A stretch of DNA of 64,000 nt from Gracilaria gracilis (Eukaryota > Rhodophyta > Florideophyceae > Gracilariales > Gracilariaceae). Shown here in pieces: positions 12,601 to 19,983 of the stretch. A model generated the notes under the pieces. That model saw nothing but the letters and a program-made list of their open reading frames with translations, was not told where the DNA came from and did not search any database. The position numbers were made by a program, and so were the translations under genes. The first letter of the stretch is position 1, and each line of letters begins with the position of its first letter. The DNA lies in NCBI GenBank assembly GCA_030374805.1, contig JARGSG010000025.1:62001-126000 (forward strand), in the 5' to 3' direction.

Positions 12601-13451
12601 ACGTGCACCCAGTTGGCAAGCCATATGGTCGGGTGTATTGGATAGCTGATGCGATCGTGCCCATCTTAAAAATGAAAGTACAGCCAATGCGAACTTGTGG
12701 AATATGCTTTGACGACGTTCTACCTGTGAAGGGGTGGTGCTGCCCGAATGAGCATTTCCTTTGTCGTGAATGCTTTAATGGACACGTTGAAGCAGCTAAA
12801 GCACCGGATGCGCTTGCTCGGAGTGTAGACGGCGAGGGACATGTGTTGTGCCCACAGCCGGAGTGCAAAGAGAAGTTTGATGGTTTGCATCTAGTTGGAC
12901 AGAAACATGATGCAAGTGAAGAGGAAATGAGAGAGCTATTTGATACATTGCAGCAGATGCGGATGCAGCGTCACGCGACTCGAGAGGTTCAGGCGGCTTT
13001 GCAGCAGCAGAAATTGCAGCTGGAGTCAGAGTTTGCAAGAATTCAGATGATTGAGGACGGGAATGAGCGGCGAGCAGAGATGGTGAGGTTGGAGATCACG
13101 GACGAAATTCTGACGCTGAGATGCCCTGCGAAGACGTGTCGAATGGCATTTGTGGACTTTGACGGATGCTTTGCTCTCCAATGTAGCAACATTGAATGTA
13201 GGATGCCGTTCTGCGCATGGTGCTTGAAGCACGGAAATGGGGCGGACATGCACAGACATGTTTGTCACTGCCCGGAGCGAACGGCGGAAGGAGTGTTCCA
13301 CAGTCTGAGGTCGTTCAGCACACACCATCGGCGACGCAGGGCGCGCTTGATCGGGGAGCGGCTTATCAAGGAGACCAGCCGTGTGCAGAAGCGCGTTGTG
13401 GAGCTTCTGCACCAAGAGCTCAAAGACCTGCGCATCACCATCAGAATGTAG
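3669..13451 (+). CDS. Giant CCCH - SF1 helicase (ZNFX1/UPF1-like) - zinc array - NFX1 - RING/IBR protein
   Basis: This is a single 3260-residue frame; the ATG at 3669 has A at -3 and G at +4. Four CCCH fingers (FxRTGTCRFGDKCRFSH type) lie near residues 62-240. An SF1 helicase follows: Walker A GPPGTGKS at about 814, motif II VEEACE at about 1675, motif III GDHRQLP at about 1702, VDRYQGDEND at about 1895 and SLSRAR near 1929. Between Walker A and motif II sit about twelve CxxHxC-like modules (residues 1040-1365) and an acidic linker (1365-1590). Residues 2020-2760 hold a dozen CGHxxxxxC modules as in NFX1-type fingers. A RING-like CGICFDD segment is at about 3010 and an IBR-like Cys/His cluster at 3150-3200. 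ZNFX1 and UPF1 relatives bind RNA and act in RNA surveillance, small-RNA inheritance or antiviral responses; the RING/IBR end suggests a ubiquitin-ligase activity. Substrates are unknown. The reading frame has no break over 9.8 kb, so it is very probably expressed. Confidence 0.9.
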   Translation: MESGASSREKARSSHSSRQSSSQSDAQQRNVTPGPSRLAENSSTSRKPQKPSHKQNDHKPACEFFERTGTCRFGDKCRFSHDVGSTSKRKSSASSHPSSSHQAENKRNTQSSATGFKPVCSSFAGSGVCKYGEACRFSHDAEDIAKNKSSQAGASSDATPLPCAFFKKTGTCRFGEKCRFSHNVNSTSGRKSLASQPSSSHQAEKKRNTQSSATDFKPICNFFARTGTCKYGDNCRFSHNAKHVAKPRSRQSAGSSTAKSPQASMDVTQFIKRIESVVQKPNATLRLDHEYDIDLWKKSWTAVGVGAEMSSGNALLVMLMRLPASSLFLPPTSDMLRTLSRIGQYVAAANVSDKVRLKTFELIADVYEHRLRGREGTISASLRSSCVDKTSELRANMHAGLMKAIGNPVTAQRASNLLIRSLTLFDRFISDLDRREAVKEKQDVPSNEPDSWSGWRNATVGWLQRASWLKVTQLDKKYESVEHYAETLRALMTTLAFFWGAGALFPKCRVRNDGTNACDQPLHVQIHSSRSQLCGQKLANRQTCSEKATWRCVRYGHDSVCDRCLRRTQEALVGDPGPRASTDIYDAVVERETTRRDGVVYIASKLESRKPPAIAPNWKTTYRLNCSAMVGIVRLGASCAPLSAQSRVEWAEIVPVSPQEGPMNDFHERARGRIALRLLTRADLSTLSGTWEALRSGSRIAIIDLQVFVPEVVSVLSALTDPGLVDHLHHIQFWPQLIGTNRAGEIENPGSSVSDVVRFALDNTQMDLISRLEPSTKALLCQQITQLARQSNLSGTQLEAFAAALSNSLHCTQGPPGTGKSYLGVVLIRALDLIRNVAVRSGNAVGPIVVLSYKNHALDEILADLVDTRQWSGAIIRCGKTDDPRLAACMERKSPEERRAQAVLTERVATLRRTRRIMRDIRALSSAFADETGISLHSWISSLRSKETDDEAEISTRWVLQMLRFFLQKQGFDEDINSEQAYELLRDTMVPEPDMGVTSGHDFDLLAVLPGLGKDTEHWFEGQANRTYFLLSKWLAGSKPPPRCAADGCMLSTIRPGAFCAQVHGCLMKDCGNLRVNGLWFCGTHRCRYEGGLCKNPRMERVSMVCLDHACIYCREHKIVPLLPRIGAACENHSCRDDGCPEAFLAPTLPFCAKHCCRLCYDYAHSNPDNVRSVYRVEASQFCAEHKCSAQECDRNRDLRDTSQHYCVYHGCIECDGIRNVIDFTMPKSRLCTQHRCSSILDGQACGSRREGNSQFCSAHTCRFCREEGLSLDKNVVDSEPRNACNRHRLCENLTSSGETCNERVSSSKANYCEEHQRRGKGINNDRGAPGTVMQCEGITSKRRRCRTNGLSDRAPYYCGPHIAQKPDSESESETGEDFYSSDEADQSLEDEILDDIESNLEPLGKDIESKLPRPPNDTPATLVLDNTSVEAHSVNSNVKMDHDLLSGKPIARRHEVKNVMEPEDMEPALNTPTADDHNQRFSSHAEEQASTDPEAEANELDSQLRTEGSTHNGPQGDELLGDVTHGRSQDELDESSTDSELSEEEITDQMRHLRDIFDIDSASGSDSDVEESSEVPVCMDGRQDESLSAAPKDWHWDLPLFDRWRYVVSFLGIVLEDIAEVADIADTHVECSRRELSEAAAYSFKSARVIGATVIGATRRLHALRASEPFAMLVEEACEVLEPTLVSVLSVRSLRKLELIGDHRQLPAYVQSCWFSVQVANPSLKVSLFERLVLNDPSSCTVLDVQRRMRPFICDLTRCEYEDIVQIEDFATTKTQLIGDKLRDFNTHFRHREKWQSEERDLWVGKGTVVPGIKPQVFFWDLQTKEGRAAVGLSRCNYGEAEACVALAHWLVYCGVPPGSITIITPYKGQKLTITRHLRGVSDDRVKRVFVSTVDRYQGDENDIVILSLVSTRPGNRFVALRNRFIVSLSRARIGLYVVGSSDAVSRNAKGGEGPAHWCRLLSNLNDSVGTSSMLNKTAAEASESIGSRLSICCPRHNDISREITGADSFPIGASDFSEFCSKLCTFNLPWCSHTCGLQCHSSKEVKHRTRCSAVVERPCSAHVDIPLHCYEVRLKASKSNNLAGGLLEFECEVPVLFSRPECSHSVELKCHYYVQMKQGEVQLSDCSEEVDDYVNPSCGHKKRNPTCYNRRKWEKEPPSCRVLVSHERPCGCKTRMACEDSVEELSLENPPTCLEAVAKPRPRCSHILSSRCYEATALRQFWSEQDGEAISRSPPIVLHGVQYGPSETELGKVYSIRDDFPECLIKTSYRRSCGHMMKVRCEDAFQLSKGGAKEGFCHEKVPQVSPLCGHEIGTACHFKSIVDSQPPSLFVSRVNEKGEMETVADESAIEKAPPFNPRLKKLGALCGGSFAVQRKCGHKTNKLYCTELYSLFRTRLLPLCETKVELRMECGHSFTTLCHRRGEPYPDCKEPVENVFLYSSCKRLHSVRPGVCSELQRLRALESPQCPVLIRSNRSRCSHEVEVPCHLEKRVTTKLPGVRTSEADPVVKAGVDYSDPAVGIDPCNAPVTHRRLCGHEEANIPCNRAFEWAADPHLTPPCRVVVETLSPLCQHAINVECCMSEAVSSAIFWDDAPPPRITLAFDGRDDFTSPVVIKGTQEPNRVRDIQLPDCTFTTRLHKICGHEEDVKCNNIFGALESPCQQTDVVTCDECGNNAPVPCHKLGNESDPYLCQALVEKMCSTCDINYAKVECFRKTINCAREVCAELPCGHQMKWICGEEDPRQGFKIESCLFCMRESYIAALDDPQTIKATLPGPESSSAENENEGLSAQSCGLDSTLLLENLIKRSQSILSSCTITESEQVGPINEEALRSARTEMLKYQIDVLTNAVKNGEFSVEELEVERPPQLSDALNSYDIVYSVVSDKDSPADCFRLRDCQYGYGASVSVLCEEAVAADYTSSNASDGILVSIAAVLKVKGLKGKQPFRLPQGQLNKKGLRKVLQKARRRGLNFVQMGYDHVHPVGKPYGRVYWIADAIVPILKMKVQPMRTCGICFDDVLPVKGWCCPNEHFLCRECFNGHVEAAKAPDALARSVDGEGHVLCPQPECKEKFDGLHLVGQKHDASEEEMRELFDTLQQMRMQRHATREVQAALQQQKLQLESEFARIQMIEDGNERRAEMVRLEITDEILTLRCPAKTCRMAFVDFDGCFALQCSNIECRMPFCAWCLKHGNGADMHRHVCHCPERTAEGVFHSLRSFSTHHRRRRARLIGERLIKETSRVQKRVVELLHQELKDLRITIRM

Positions 13452-13629
13452 GGCGCACAGACTGCCATGTTGTACGTCACACGCGTTTAAAGCGCGGAGG
13501 CGGATGGAGATGGGGCGTCCCGCCGCCGATCTGCATTTTGATTGGACGCGCTAAGCGGCGCGTGCATTTGAACGCCGCGACGGCGGCGCGACGTGCGCCA
13601 GTCGCCGGCGCATGTGCACGCGGAGATAA

Positions 13630-13634
13630 AAAAC
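13630..13634. repeat. Copia target site duplication AAAAC, left
   Basis: The same five bases follow the 3' LTR at 19984-19988, which marks one integration event. Confidence 0.92.
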
Positions 13635-13839
13635 TGTTGATACCGGTCGGCCTCTTGCAAGGCGAGAGCGCCACACACGCGTCATTTGTGCGCAGTGCAA
13701 CGCCCGGCGCACAGCAATGCGCCGGTGTGTTGCACTGGCAAAATAAATTGCGCGACCGTCCGGCTCGGCGCTCTGCCCGCCGGCGGTCAACTATGCGCGC
13801 ACTTCGCTCGACCCCTTTCGCCCCCGCTCGCGCGCTACA
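13635..13839 (+). repeat. Copia 5' LTR
   Basis: 205 bp, TGTTGATACC at the left end and GCGCGCTACA at the right end. It contains a long stem-loop (13694-13736) directly followed by AATAAA at 13742-13747, a likely polyadenylation signal. Confidence 0.93.
13694..13736 (+). promoter_or_regulatory. LTR stem-loop upstream of AATAAA
   Basis: AGTGCAAC (13694-13701) pairs with GTTGCACT (13729-13736), and CCGGCGCA (13704-13711) with TGCGCCGG (13718-13725) around a CAGCAA loop. The poly(A) hexamer lies six bases beyond. The structure repeats in the 3' LTR at 19838-19880. A poly(A)-site hairpin regulating LTR polyadenylation is a plausible role, by analogy with other retroelements. Confidence 0.65.
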
Positions 13840-13855
13840 TGGTAGCATCGCCTGG
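13840..13855 (+). other. Copia primer-binding site, initiator tRNA-Met type
   Basis: TGGTAGCATCGCCTGG starts immediately after the LTR CA terminus. TGGTAGCA is complementary to the 3' end of an initiator tRNA-Met ending TGCTACCA. The gypsy element in this window has the same TGGTAGCA after its own LTR, which supports the reading. Confidence 0.8.
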
Positions 13856-15133
13856 GGCGCGCTGCCCCGGGCCGCCATCGCTTGCGCACATGATCGGCCC
13901 CTTTCTCTGCGCGCTACCGCGCTTCTATTGCGCGTACGCTCAACTACTCAAAAACTGGACGGGTTGCTTAGCGGTTGTCTCGGCTCCCATGCCTATAGGT
14001 ATGTCGCGGCTAGAGCACTGCCAAAGCAAAACCTACCGTGCGCGATTGACTTCGTGATGGGCTCCCAAGTCTATAGACTTTGTTGTGGCTCTGAAAGTTC
14101 GTTGGCATCGGACAGGATAAGTATGTATATAACTTTTCTACTTTATTTGTTCATTCTAAATGGAAGTACAGAATCTAGATGGTAATCTATTGTGAAGATT
14201 GATGATTACTGGTTTTCCTGCATCTTTACTGCGAAGCGACAATGTGCCTCCGCTGCAACTACGATGCGATTCCAAACGACTTCCCTCTTTCCTACTATAC
14301 ATTGTGTGGCATACAATTCGGTGCATCGCAAAATGTTTGCGATCACTAATTTCTTACGTCTCTAACTGGTTTGGCACCAACACTTCTTCACTCTATTTCA
14401 AAGCTTAGCAACGTCCTACTATCATCTACACCCTGCTCTTGTTCTTTTGTCGGATCTGCATGCTTGCGCAACAATTTCTACGCTACACTTTCTTGGATTT
14501 CTACAACGGTCTTGATTTTGCATCTGTATGACGTTCATCATGTTGATAACGTTTACACCTCTCGATAAATTGCGTCTGCTTCTGGGCCACAGGTTACTCG
14601 TTCCTTCTACATCAGCCACATTTTCTCCGGCAATGGAACGTCTTGGATTACGAAAACAATTTCGTTTTCAACATTACTTCGAGAACCGGTTTTTCTCGCT
14701 CTCCTTGAGAGAAGAAGTGGCCTCTGTTCGTCCGTTCTTCGTGCCACGAGTGCGTTCTGCCGTACGAAGCGTATGCTCTATACTACGCTACTACGTTTTA
14801 CTACTGCTTGTTTTTCCTTTGTTTGACGAAGTGAAGTACCCTCCGCTTTGTGGGTGCGGGAAGATCCTTCAAAGGTCTGTTTGTTGTGGTGCGGGGTTAG
14901 CTGCTTAATTGCGGGGACCCGTCCTACATCGATCGCCTGGCTCCCAAGGTTGGGCCAGGAACACCTCAAGTTCACACCTCCTCCACCGGTAGGGGACTGG
15001 CGAAGTTGAAGAAGAAGAAGTTCAAGAAGTTCAAGAAGAAGAAGAAACGTTCCTACCCCGTAGGTCGCGATATCCTTATCTCGTAGAAGAAGGTTGATCA
15101 TACACTTTCATCCGTCGCTCCCCGGACGCCTCA
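13856..15133 (+). other. Copia 5' untranslated leader, about 1.3 kb
   Basis: No coding sequence was recognised between the primer-binding site and gag. Two related segments (13981-14013 and 14059-14092) each carry a short palindrome, and a GAA/TTCAAG-rich tract lies at 15004-15049. This is where packaging and dimerisation signals of the genomic RNA are expected. The length is long for a copia leader and may hide an intron. Confidence 0.55.
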
Positions 15134-18100
15134 ATGTCGGGCACAAATGAGGGTCTCCTTGGCAGGCTTCCAAAGCTCAAGGTGCCCACCGACTACATTC
15201 TCTGGCGTCGTCGTCTTCTGGCGTATCTCCGCAGAGACGACCCATTTCTTTCCGGTCTTGACCCACGTCCTGATGGGTTCAACCCCACAAACCGGGCAAT
15301 GAGATCTTGGTTCGAAAAGTCAGTTAAAGCGAAGAGCACCATCACACTCTGCCTCGGTGACTCTCCGCTTGCTCTTGTTCGAATGTTTGTCGATGATGAT
15401 GACAAAACGGCCAAAGATCTCTGGGATGAACTGCAGCGCGTGTACACAACCACCAACGCGCAAGCTGTGCAGAACATCCGCCATCGTCTGGACACTTTGG
15501 TATACAAGGACAGCGACGACTGGAATAAGCACGTCGCTAAGTTCCTGGAAGTTGTTGGGGAACTTGCCACCTTCGATGAGGAACTTTCGGAGAAAGACAA
15601 AGTCTCCAAACTCATTCGAAGTCTCCCCAACTCCTTTGCTCCCTTGGCCATGATGTCAAACCTAACCGATGTCGGGTTCGACTCCATTGTGAACGCTGTC
15701 GAAGCTGAAGTGGCTCGTCGCAAGAACCCTAACAACCCGACATCCTCCGCTCCTTCGTCCACCCCCACTACCCAACCGAAAGCCAACACGGCAAACAAGG
15801 GTGGTCGAAAGCAGCGAAACCGGCGTAACAAGTCCTCGGCTACCAAGAGCCGCTACGATGACAATTGCTACTACTGCGGTCGTCGTGGACATTACGCTCG
15901 AGATTGCTACAAACGCAAACGTGAGGAGTCTGACAATAATGATAACCAGCACAACTCCAACGGACGGCAGCAATCTAATCGCAACAACGGTGGTTCTCGT
16001 CGTTCACAGTATGGGTCCCACAAAGGAGGACAACGCCAATCCAACTGGAACTCAGGGTTTGCACCAAGGGGGGATGGAAATGATAATCGTAACTCAAATC
16101 ATAACTCCAAATCTCGTTCATATGTGGTGCAAAGAAATGATGATCCGCCTCCTTCACCTGGCTTCAACTGCAATATGGCCAAGTTCAAGAGTAAGATCGC
16201 TCTTCTCTCTCAAACGAAATTGGACTCAGCCTATATTGACTCAGGGGCAACTCATCACTTCTTCCATTCGCGGAAGTCGTTCATTCGCTACGAACGAATT
16301 GAGATCGAGACTGTTCAGGCTGCCTCAGGAACAGCTCGTCTCGTTGGCAAAGGTCATGTCTGGATACCTTTGAACCGTGGTACAGTCATCGAGGCTTACC
16401 ACGCGCCTGCCTTTGAGTCGAACATCCTTTCTGTTGGCGTTCTCAGTGTAGAGTTCATGGTGATGTTCACTTCCACCATTCGGCCATTCAATGGATGTTT
16501 CATCATGGATCCTAACCGAAACTCTGAAATCATTTGGGAAACGGAAATCAACCAAGGCCTCTTCGTCATGGACCTCGCTGATAACGACAAACAAGTGATG
16601 GTCGTGAACGCAAGTAACAGCAATCAGGAGCTGGCTTTGGAATGGCACGGTCGAACTGGTCATCTTCACCCAAGTAGATACCAGAACCTTGCCAAGTCTT
16701 TCGACTCTGTGCCTTACTTTCAACGTTCCATCTTGGAGTCGTTGACGTGCGTCCCTTGCCTCACAGGCAAGAAGAAACGGAACCCAATCACCGCCCGGTC
16801 GCGATCCGTTTCGACGTCAAGTCCCTTGGAACTTATCCACATGGACCTGTCGGGAAAGATTTCGCCATCTCTCTCTGGTGCAATCTACGCCATGGCCGTA
16901 CTGGATGACCACACTTCCAAGTCAGACGTTTTCTTCTTGATGGACAAGACAGGTGCTAGTGTTTTGAAGCACCTGGCTTGGTACAAACGCAGATCGGAGC
17001 TAGAACTTAACCACTCGTTTCGCTTGAAGAATGTTCGCCTGGACGGGGCCGGCGAACACAAAAGCAGTGAGTTGGACACTTTCTGCTTCGATCATGGCAT
17101 ACTCTTGGACTACTCTCCTGCCTACGCCTCCGAATCTAATGGAGCCGCGGAGAGGCTTATCCAAGAACATTGGACCAGGGCTCGTGTACTTCTCTTCGCG
17201 AGCAAACTGCCCATTTCCTTCTGGGCAGAGGCAATGAACCATGCCAACTGGCTCCGAAATAGGGCTCCATCTTCAAGGATACAAGGACGGATACCGATTC
17301 TGGAATGGAATCCGTCCATTATAATCGACTTTACGAACATTCCGAACTTTGGTCAGCCTGGCTACGCCTTTGTATATCGGTCCAAGACCGTGGCATCAAA
17401 GAAGTTCCTCCCCCGTTCTGTCTTCGCGCACTTCGTGGGCATGCAAAGCGACACCACACTCGCCCGTGTGTTTGTGCCGGGGAAGAACTCGGTCGTCACT
17501 TGCCGTATTCTGGACTTCAAGGCTGTCAACTCCTCTCCTCTTCCAAACATCTCCACCCTCCTGGAGGGTATAACTCGCCAACAGGAGACAGAGGAAACGG
17601 ACCATACCTCACAGACCGATACCGGTCCTGACTTGGAGGACCACCTGGTAAAGGCGATGACAACAATCGCGCATAACTTTCCAAATGTATGGGTCTCCAA
17701 GAAAACTGTGTATGACCCCAACGTTCCAAGTAGTTTCAAGGACGCGTGCAGAGATTCCGGTTGGTGTGAGGCCATCGACCGCGAGATGAACGCACTCATC
17801 CGCCGTAACACTTGGGAACTTATACCCAGGGAATCCTGGATGAAACCGGTTCCGTATACTTGGGTCTTCAAGGAGAAGATGTTGGATGGAGTCGGGAAGA
17901 AGTTCTTGAAGAAGGCACGCTGCTGTCTACGGGGAGACAAACAGAAGCCCTTCATTGACTTCGATCCATTCAACACTTATGCGCCAGTAGCCTGTCATGA
18001 AGCACTACGCATTCTTCTCTCAGTTGCTGCCGCACAAAACCTTTTACTGGAGGGAGCAGACATATCAAATGCCTACTTATATGGAAAACTGGATGTTCCG

Positions 18101-19306
18101 ATAATTATGGAACAACCCTCTAACTCCACTGGCAATGTGGAGAAGACAGGCCATGTCTGCAAACTGCTTAACTCCATCTACGGTGCTGTCCAAGCTGGAA
18201 TAATATGGGGTTCCCTCTTTTCTGAAGCTCTCCTATCATGGAACTTTGTGACATCAGCTCTCGACTCTCGCGTCTTCATGTTCCGCGAGCAGGACAACTT
18301 CCTGATCTTGGCTGTTATAGTCGACGACTGCGCATTCGCTGCCAACAATGCCAAACTTCTAAATGACTTCAAACACAAACTGTCTGCAACGTTTGATGTG
18401 AAGCTCTATGGGGAGCTGAAGTCATTCATAGGTTGGAATATTCAGCGATCTCCTTCCGGCATTAAGGTTAATCAATATGGATATGCACTACAAATTCTCA
18501 AGAAGTTTGGTATGCAACAGTGCAATGCAGTTGGATCACCTTTCCCTACGGCTGCCAATGTACTGCCATCTGGTGAGGAAGACGTCATTCTTTCGACAGA
18601 TGATCATGCAGAGTATAGGTCAGGGATTGGTGCATTACTTTACATTTCTGTATCTACCCGTCCTGACCTTTCCTTTCCCATATCAGCGCTCTCAAGGCAT
18701 TTACATAACCCATGTGAACGACACTTATCGCTGCTCAAACGATTATTTAGGTACTTGGCTGGCACTATGGATTATGGACTTCATTTTCCAGCCCACCGTC
18801 CTATTTCTCCCGCCTCACTCTGTGCGTACGCTGACGCCGATTGGGGGGGATACATTGAGACTCGTAAGTCCACAACAGGGTACGTTATCGTCGTCAACGA
18901 CGCACCAGTCATGTGGAAATCAAAGCGTCAAACGGTAATTGCGCTATCTTCGGCAGAGGCGGAGTATATCGCTCTTTCTACCTGCGCGAAAGACCTTTCG
19001 TGGATACGAAAGATGTATTTTGAATTCGCACACATCCAGCCTTGGAGCGAGGATCTATGGTTCGAAGCCACAAAGATCATGAATGATAGCTCGGCTGCTA
19101 TATCTTTGACCACGAGTCCACAGATATCTGCTCGAAACAAGCACATCGATTTGAAGACGCACCATGTGCGGGACCTGGAGAGAGGTCAAATTATTAAGCT
19201 GTGCAAAATCCCAAGGAGTCAACAGATCGCTGACATACTGACAAAGTGTGCGTCCCTCCCAGAGGTGAGGAGGATGGTCAGCTTGATGCATATTGACTCG
19301 TTCTAG
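15134..19306 (+). CDS. Copia gag-pol polyprotein
   Basis: 1390 residues from ATG 15134, uninterrupted. Gag ends in a CCHC zinc knuckle CYYCGRRGHYARDC near residue 245. The aspartic protease motif YIDSGATHHF lies near 370. Integrase shows the HHCC finger (HGRTGHLH, then CVPCLTGKK) and acidic residues in HMDLSGK, VRLDGAGEH and ESNGAAERL. Reverse transcriptase contains TWVFKEK, EGADISNAYLYG and VIVDDCAF, the copia equivalent of the usual YVDD. RNase H shows YADADWGG and SSAEAEYIAL, followed by KHIDLKTHHVRD. Every catalytic motif seen is intact, so the element may transpose. Confidence 0.95.
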   Translation: MSGTNEGLLGRLPKLKVPTDYILWRRRLLAYLRRDDPFLSGLDPRPDGFNPTNRAMRSWFEKSVKAKSTITLCLGDSPLALVRMFVDDDDKTAKDLWDELQRVYTTTNAQAVQNIRHRLDTLVYKDSDDWNKHVAKFLEVVGELATFDEELSEKDKVSKLIRSLPNSFAPLAMMSNLTDVGFDSIVNAVEAEVARRKNPNNPTSSAPSSTPTTQPKANTANKGGRKQRNRRNKSSATKSRYDDNCYYCGRRGHYARDCYKRKREESDNNDNQHNSNGRQQSNRNNGGSRRSQYGSHKGGQRQSNWNSGFAPRGDGNDNRNSNHNSKSRSYVVQRNDDPPPSPGFNCNMAKFKSKIALLSQTKLDSAYIDSGATHHFFHSRKSFIRYERIEIETVQAASGTARLVGKGHVWIPLNRGTVIEAYHAPAFESNILSVGVLSVEFMVMFTSTIRPFNGCFIMDPNRNSEIIWETEINQGLFVMDLADNDKQVMVVNASNSNQELALEWHGRTGHLHPSRYQNLAKSFDSVPYFQRSILESLTCVPCLTGKKKRNPITARSRSVSTSSPLELIHMDLSGKISPSLSGAIYAMAVLDDHTSKSDVFFLMDKTGASVLKHLAWYKRRSELELNHSFRLKNVRLDGAGEHKSSELDTFCFDHGILLDYSPAYASESNGAAERLIQEHWTRARVLLFASKLPISFWAEAMNHANWLRNRAPSSRIQGRIPILEWNPSIIIDFTNIPNFGQPGYAFVYRSKTVASKKFLPRSVFAHFVGMQSDTTLARVFVPGKNSVVTCRILDFKAVNSSPLPNISTLLEGITRQQETEETDHTSQTDTGPDLEDHLVKAMTTIAHNFPNVWVSKKTVYDPNVPSSFKDACRDSGWCEAIDREMNALIRRNTWELIPRESWMKPVPYTWVFKEKMLDGVGKKFLKKARCCLRGDKQKPFIDFDPFNTYAPVACHEALRILLSVAAAQNLLLEGADISNAYLYGKLDVPIIMEQPSNSTGNVEKTGHVCKLLNSIYGAVQAGIIWGSLFSEALLSWNFVTSALDSRVFMFREQDNFLILAVIVDDCAFAANNAKLLNDFKHKLSATFDVKLYGELKSFIGWNIQRSPSGIKVNQYGYALQILKKFGMQQCNAVGSPFPTAANVLPSGEEDVILSTDDHAEYRSGIGALLYISVSTRPDLSFPISALSRHLHNPCERHLSLLKRLFRYLAGTMDYGLHFPAHRPISPASLCAYADADWGGYIETRKSTTGYVIVVNDAPVMWKSKRQTVIALSSAEAEYIALSTCAKDLSWIRKMYFEFAHIQPWSEDLWFEATKIMNDSSAAISLTTSPQISARNKHIDLKTHHVRDLERGQIIKLCKIPRSQQIADILTKCASLPEVRRMVSLMHIDSF

Positions 19307-19778
19307 GAAGAATTGTTGGGGTCTACTGACTACACTAACTACTTTGTTATGTTTTGTTTTGTCTCTTTTGTTTGCTACATGTTTGAATGTCTGAATAATT
19401 GTTTATGAATGTTTGTGGTTCACAACCTTCTCTGTTTTCCCACAGAGGTACATGTGTTTTTGTCCCAACGGGTTTTTACATGATATCTGGGTTTTGGAGT
19501 TTACTGGTGTGAACAAGTAATGACTCCCCAGCTTGGAGCTGGTGGAACTATGTGTGTGATGCGTTATGTATGAATGTATTTATATTATGTTTTGAATGTT
19601 GCACCACGCCTTTGGCATTTGCAAGATAATGCCAGAGAAGAGACAGATTTGCAGAGAAATCGTGTCTACAGACCCTGCTCTTCGGTCGTTGATATTATGC
19701 TTTACTTGTGAATTGGGCTCAGTAACTAGATGCTTATAAGTGGTGTAGGAAGAGTAGTCGCTTCGCCTTGAGGGACGG
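19307..19778 (+). other. Copia 3' untranslated region and polypurine tract
   Basis: T-rich noncoding sequence follows the gag-pol stop. A short purine-rich run ending GAGGGACGG abuts the 3' LTR and is the likely plus-strand primer. No further gene was seen. Confidence 0.6.
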
Positions 19779-19983
19779 TGTTGATACCGGTCGGCCTCTT
19801 GCAAGGCGAGAGCGCCACACACGCGTCATTTGTGCGCAGTGCAACGCCCGGCGCACAGCAATGCGCCGGTGTGTTGCACTGGCAAAATAAATTGCGCGAC
19901 CGTCCGGCTCGGCGCTCTGCCCGCCGGCGGTCAACTATGCGCGCACTTCGCTCGACCCCTTTCGCCCCCGCTCGCGCGCTACA
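19779..19983 (+). repeat. Copia 3' LTR
   Basis: 205 bp, with no difference from the 5' LTR found on reading. It ends 205 bp before the sigma factor start codon, so transcription from this LTR could enter that gene. Confidence 0.93.

Larger units (their letters stand above)
13635..19983 (+). mobile_element. Full-length young Ty1/copia LTR retrotransposon
   Basis: Two 205-bp direct repeats (13635-13839 and 19779-19983) begin TG and end CA, show no difference that I can find by eye, and are flanked by AAAAC (13630-13634 and 19984-19988). A primer-binding site follows the 5' LTR directly, a 1390-codon gag-pol is unbroken, and a purine-rich run precedes the 3' LTR. The domain order protease-integrase-RT-RNase H defines Ty1/copia. 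Matching LTRs and an open frame indicate recent insertion and possible activity. It landed between the giant helicase gene and the sigma factor gene, which would otherwise be separated by roughly 0.4 kb of spacer. Confidence 0.95.

Noticed and set aside
13217..14185. Long plus-strand frame across the end of the helicase gene and the 5' LTR
   Set aside because: It crosses a mobile-element boundary, has a composition typical of chance GC-rich translation, and overlaps a well-supported gene.
19314..19340. A copia LTR start at the TGTTGGGG after the gag-pol stop
   Set aside because: No matching copy exists upstream, while the 205-bp repeats at 13635 and 19779 have TG/CA ends, a primer site and a target duplication.
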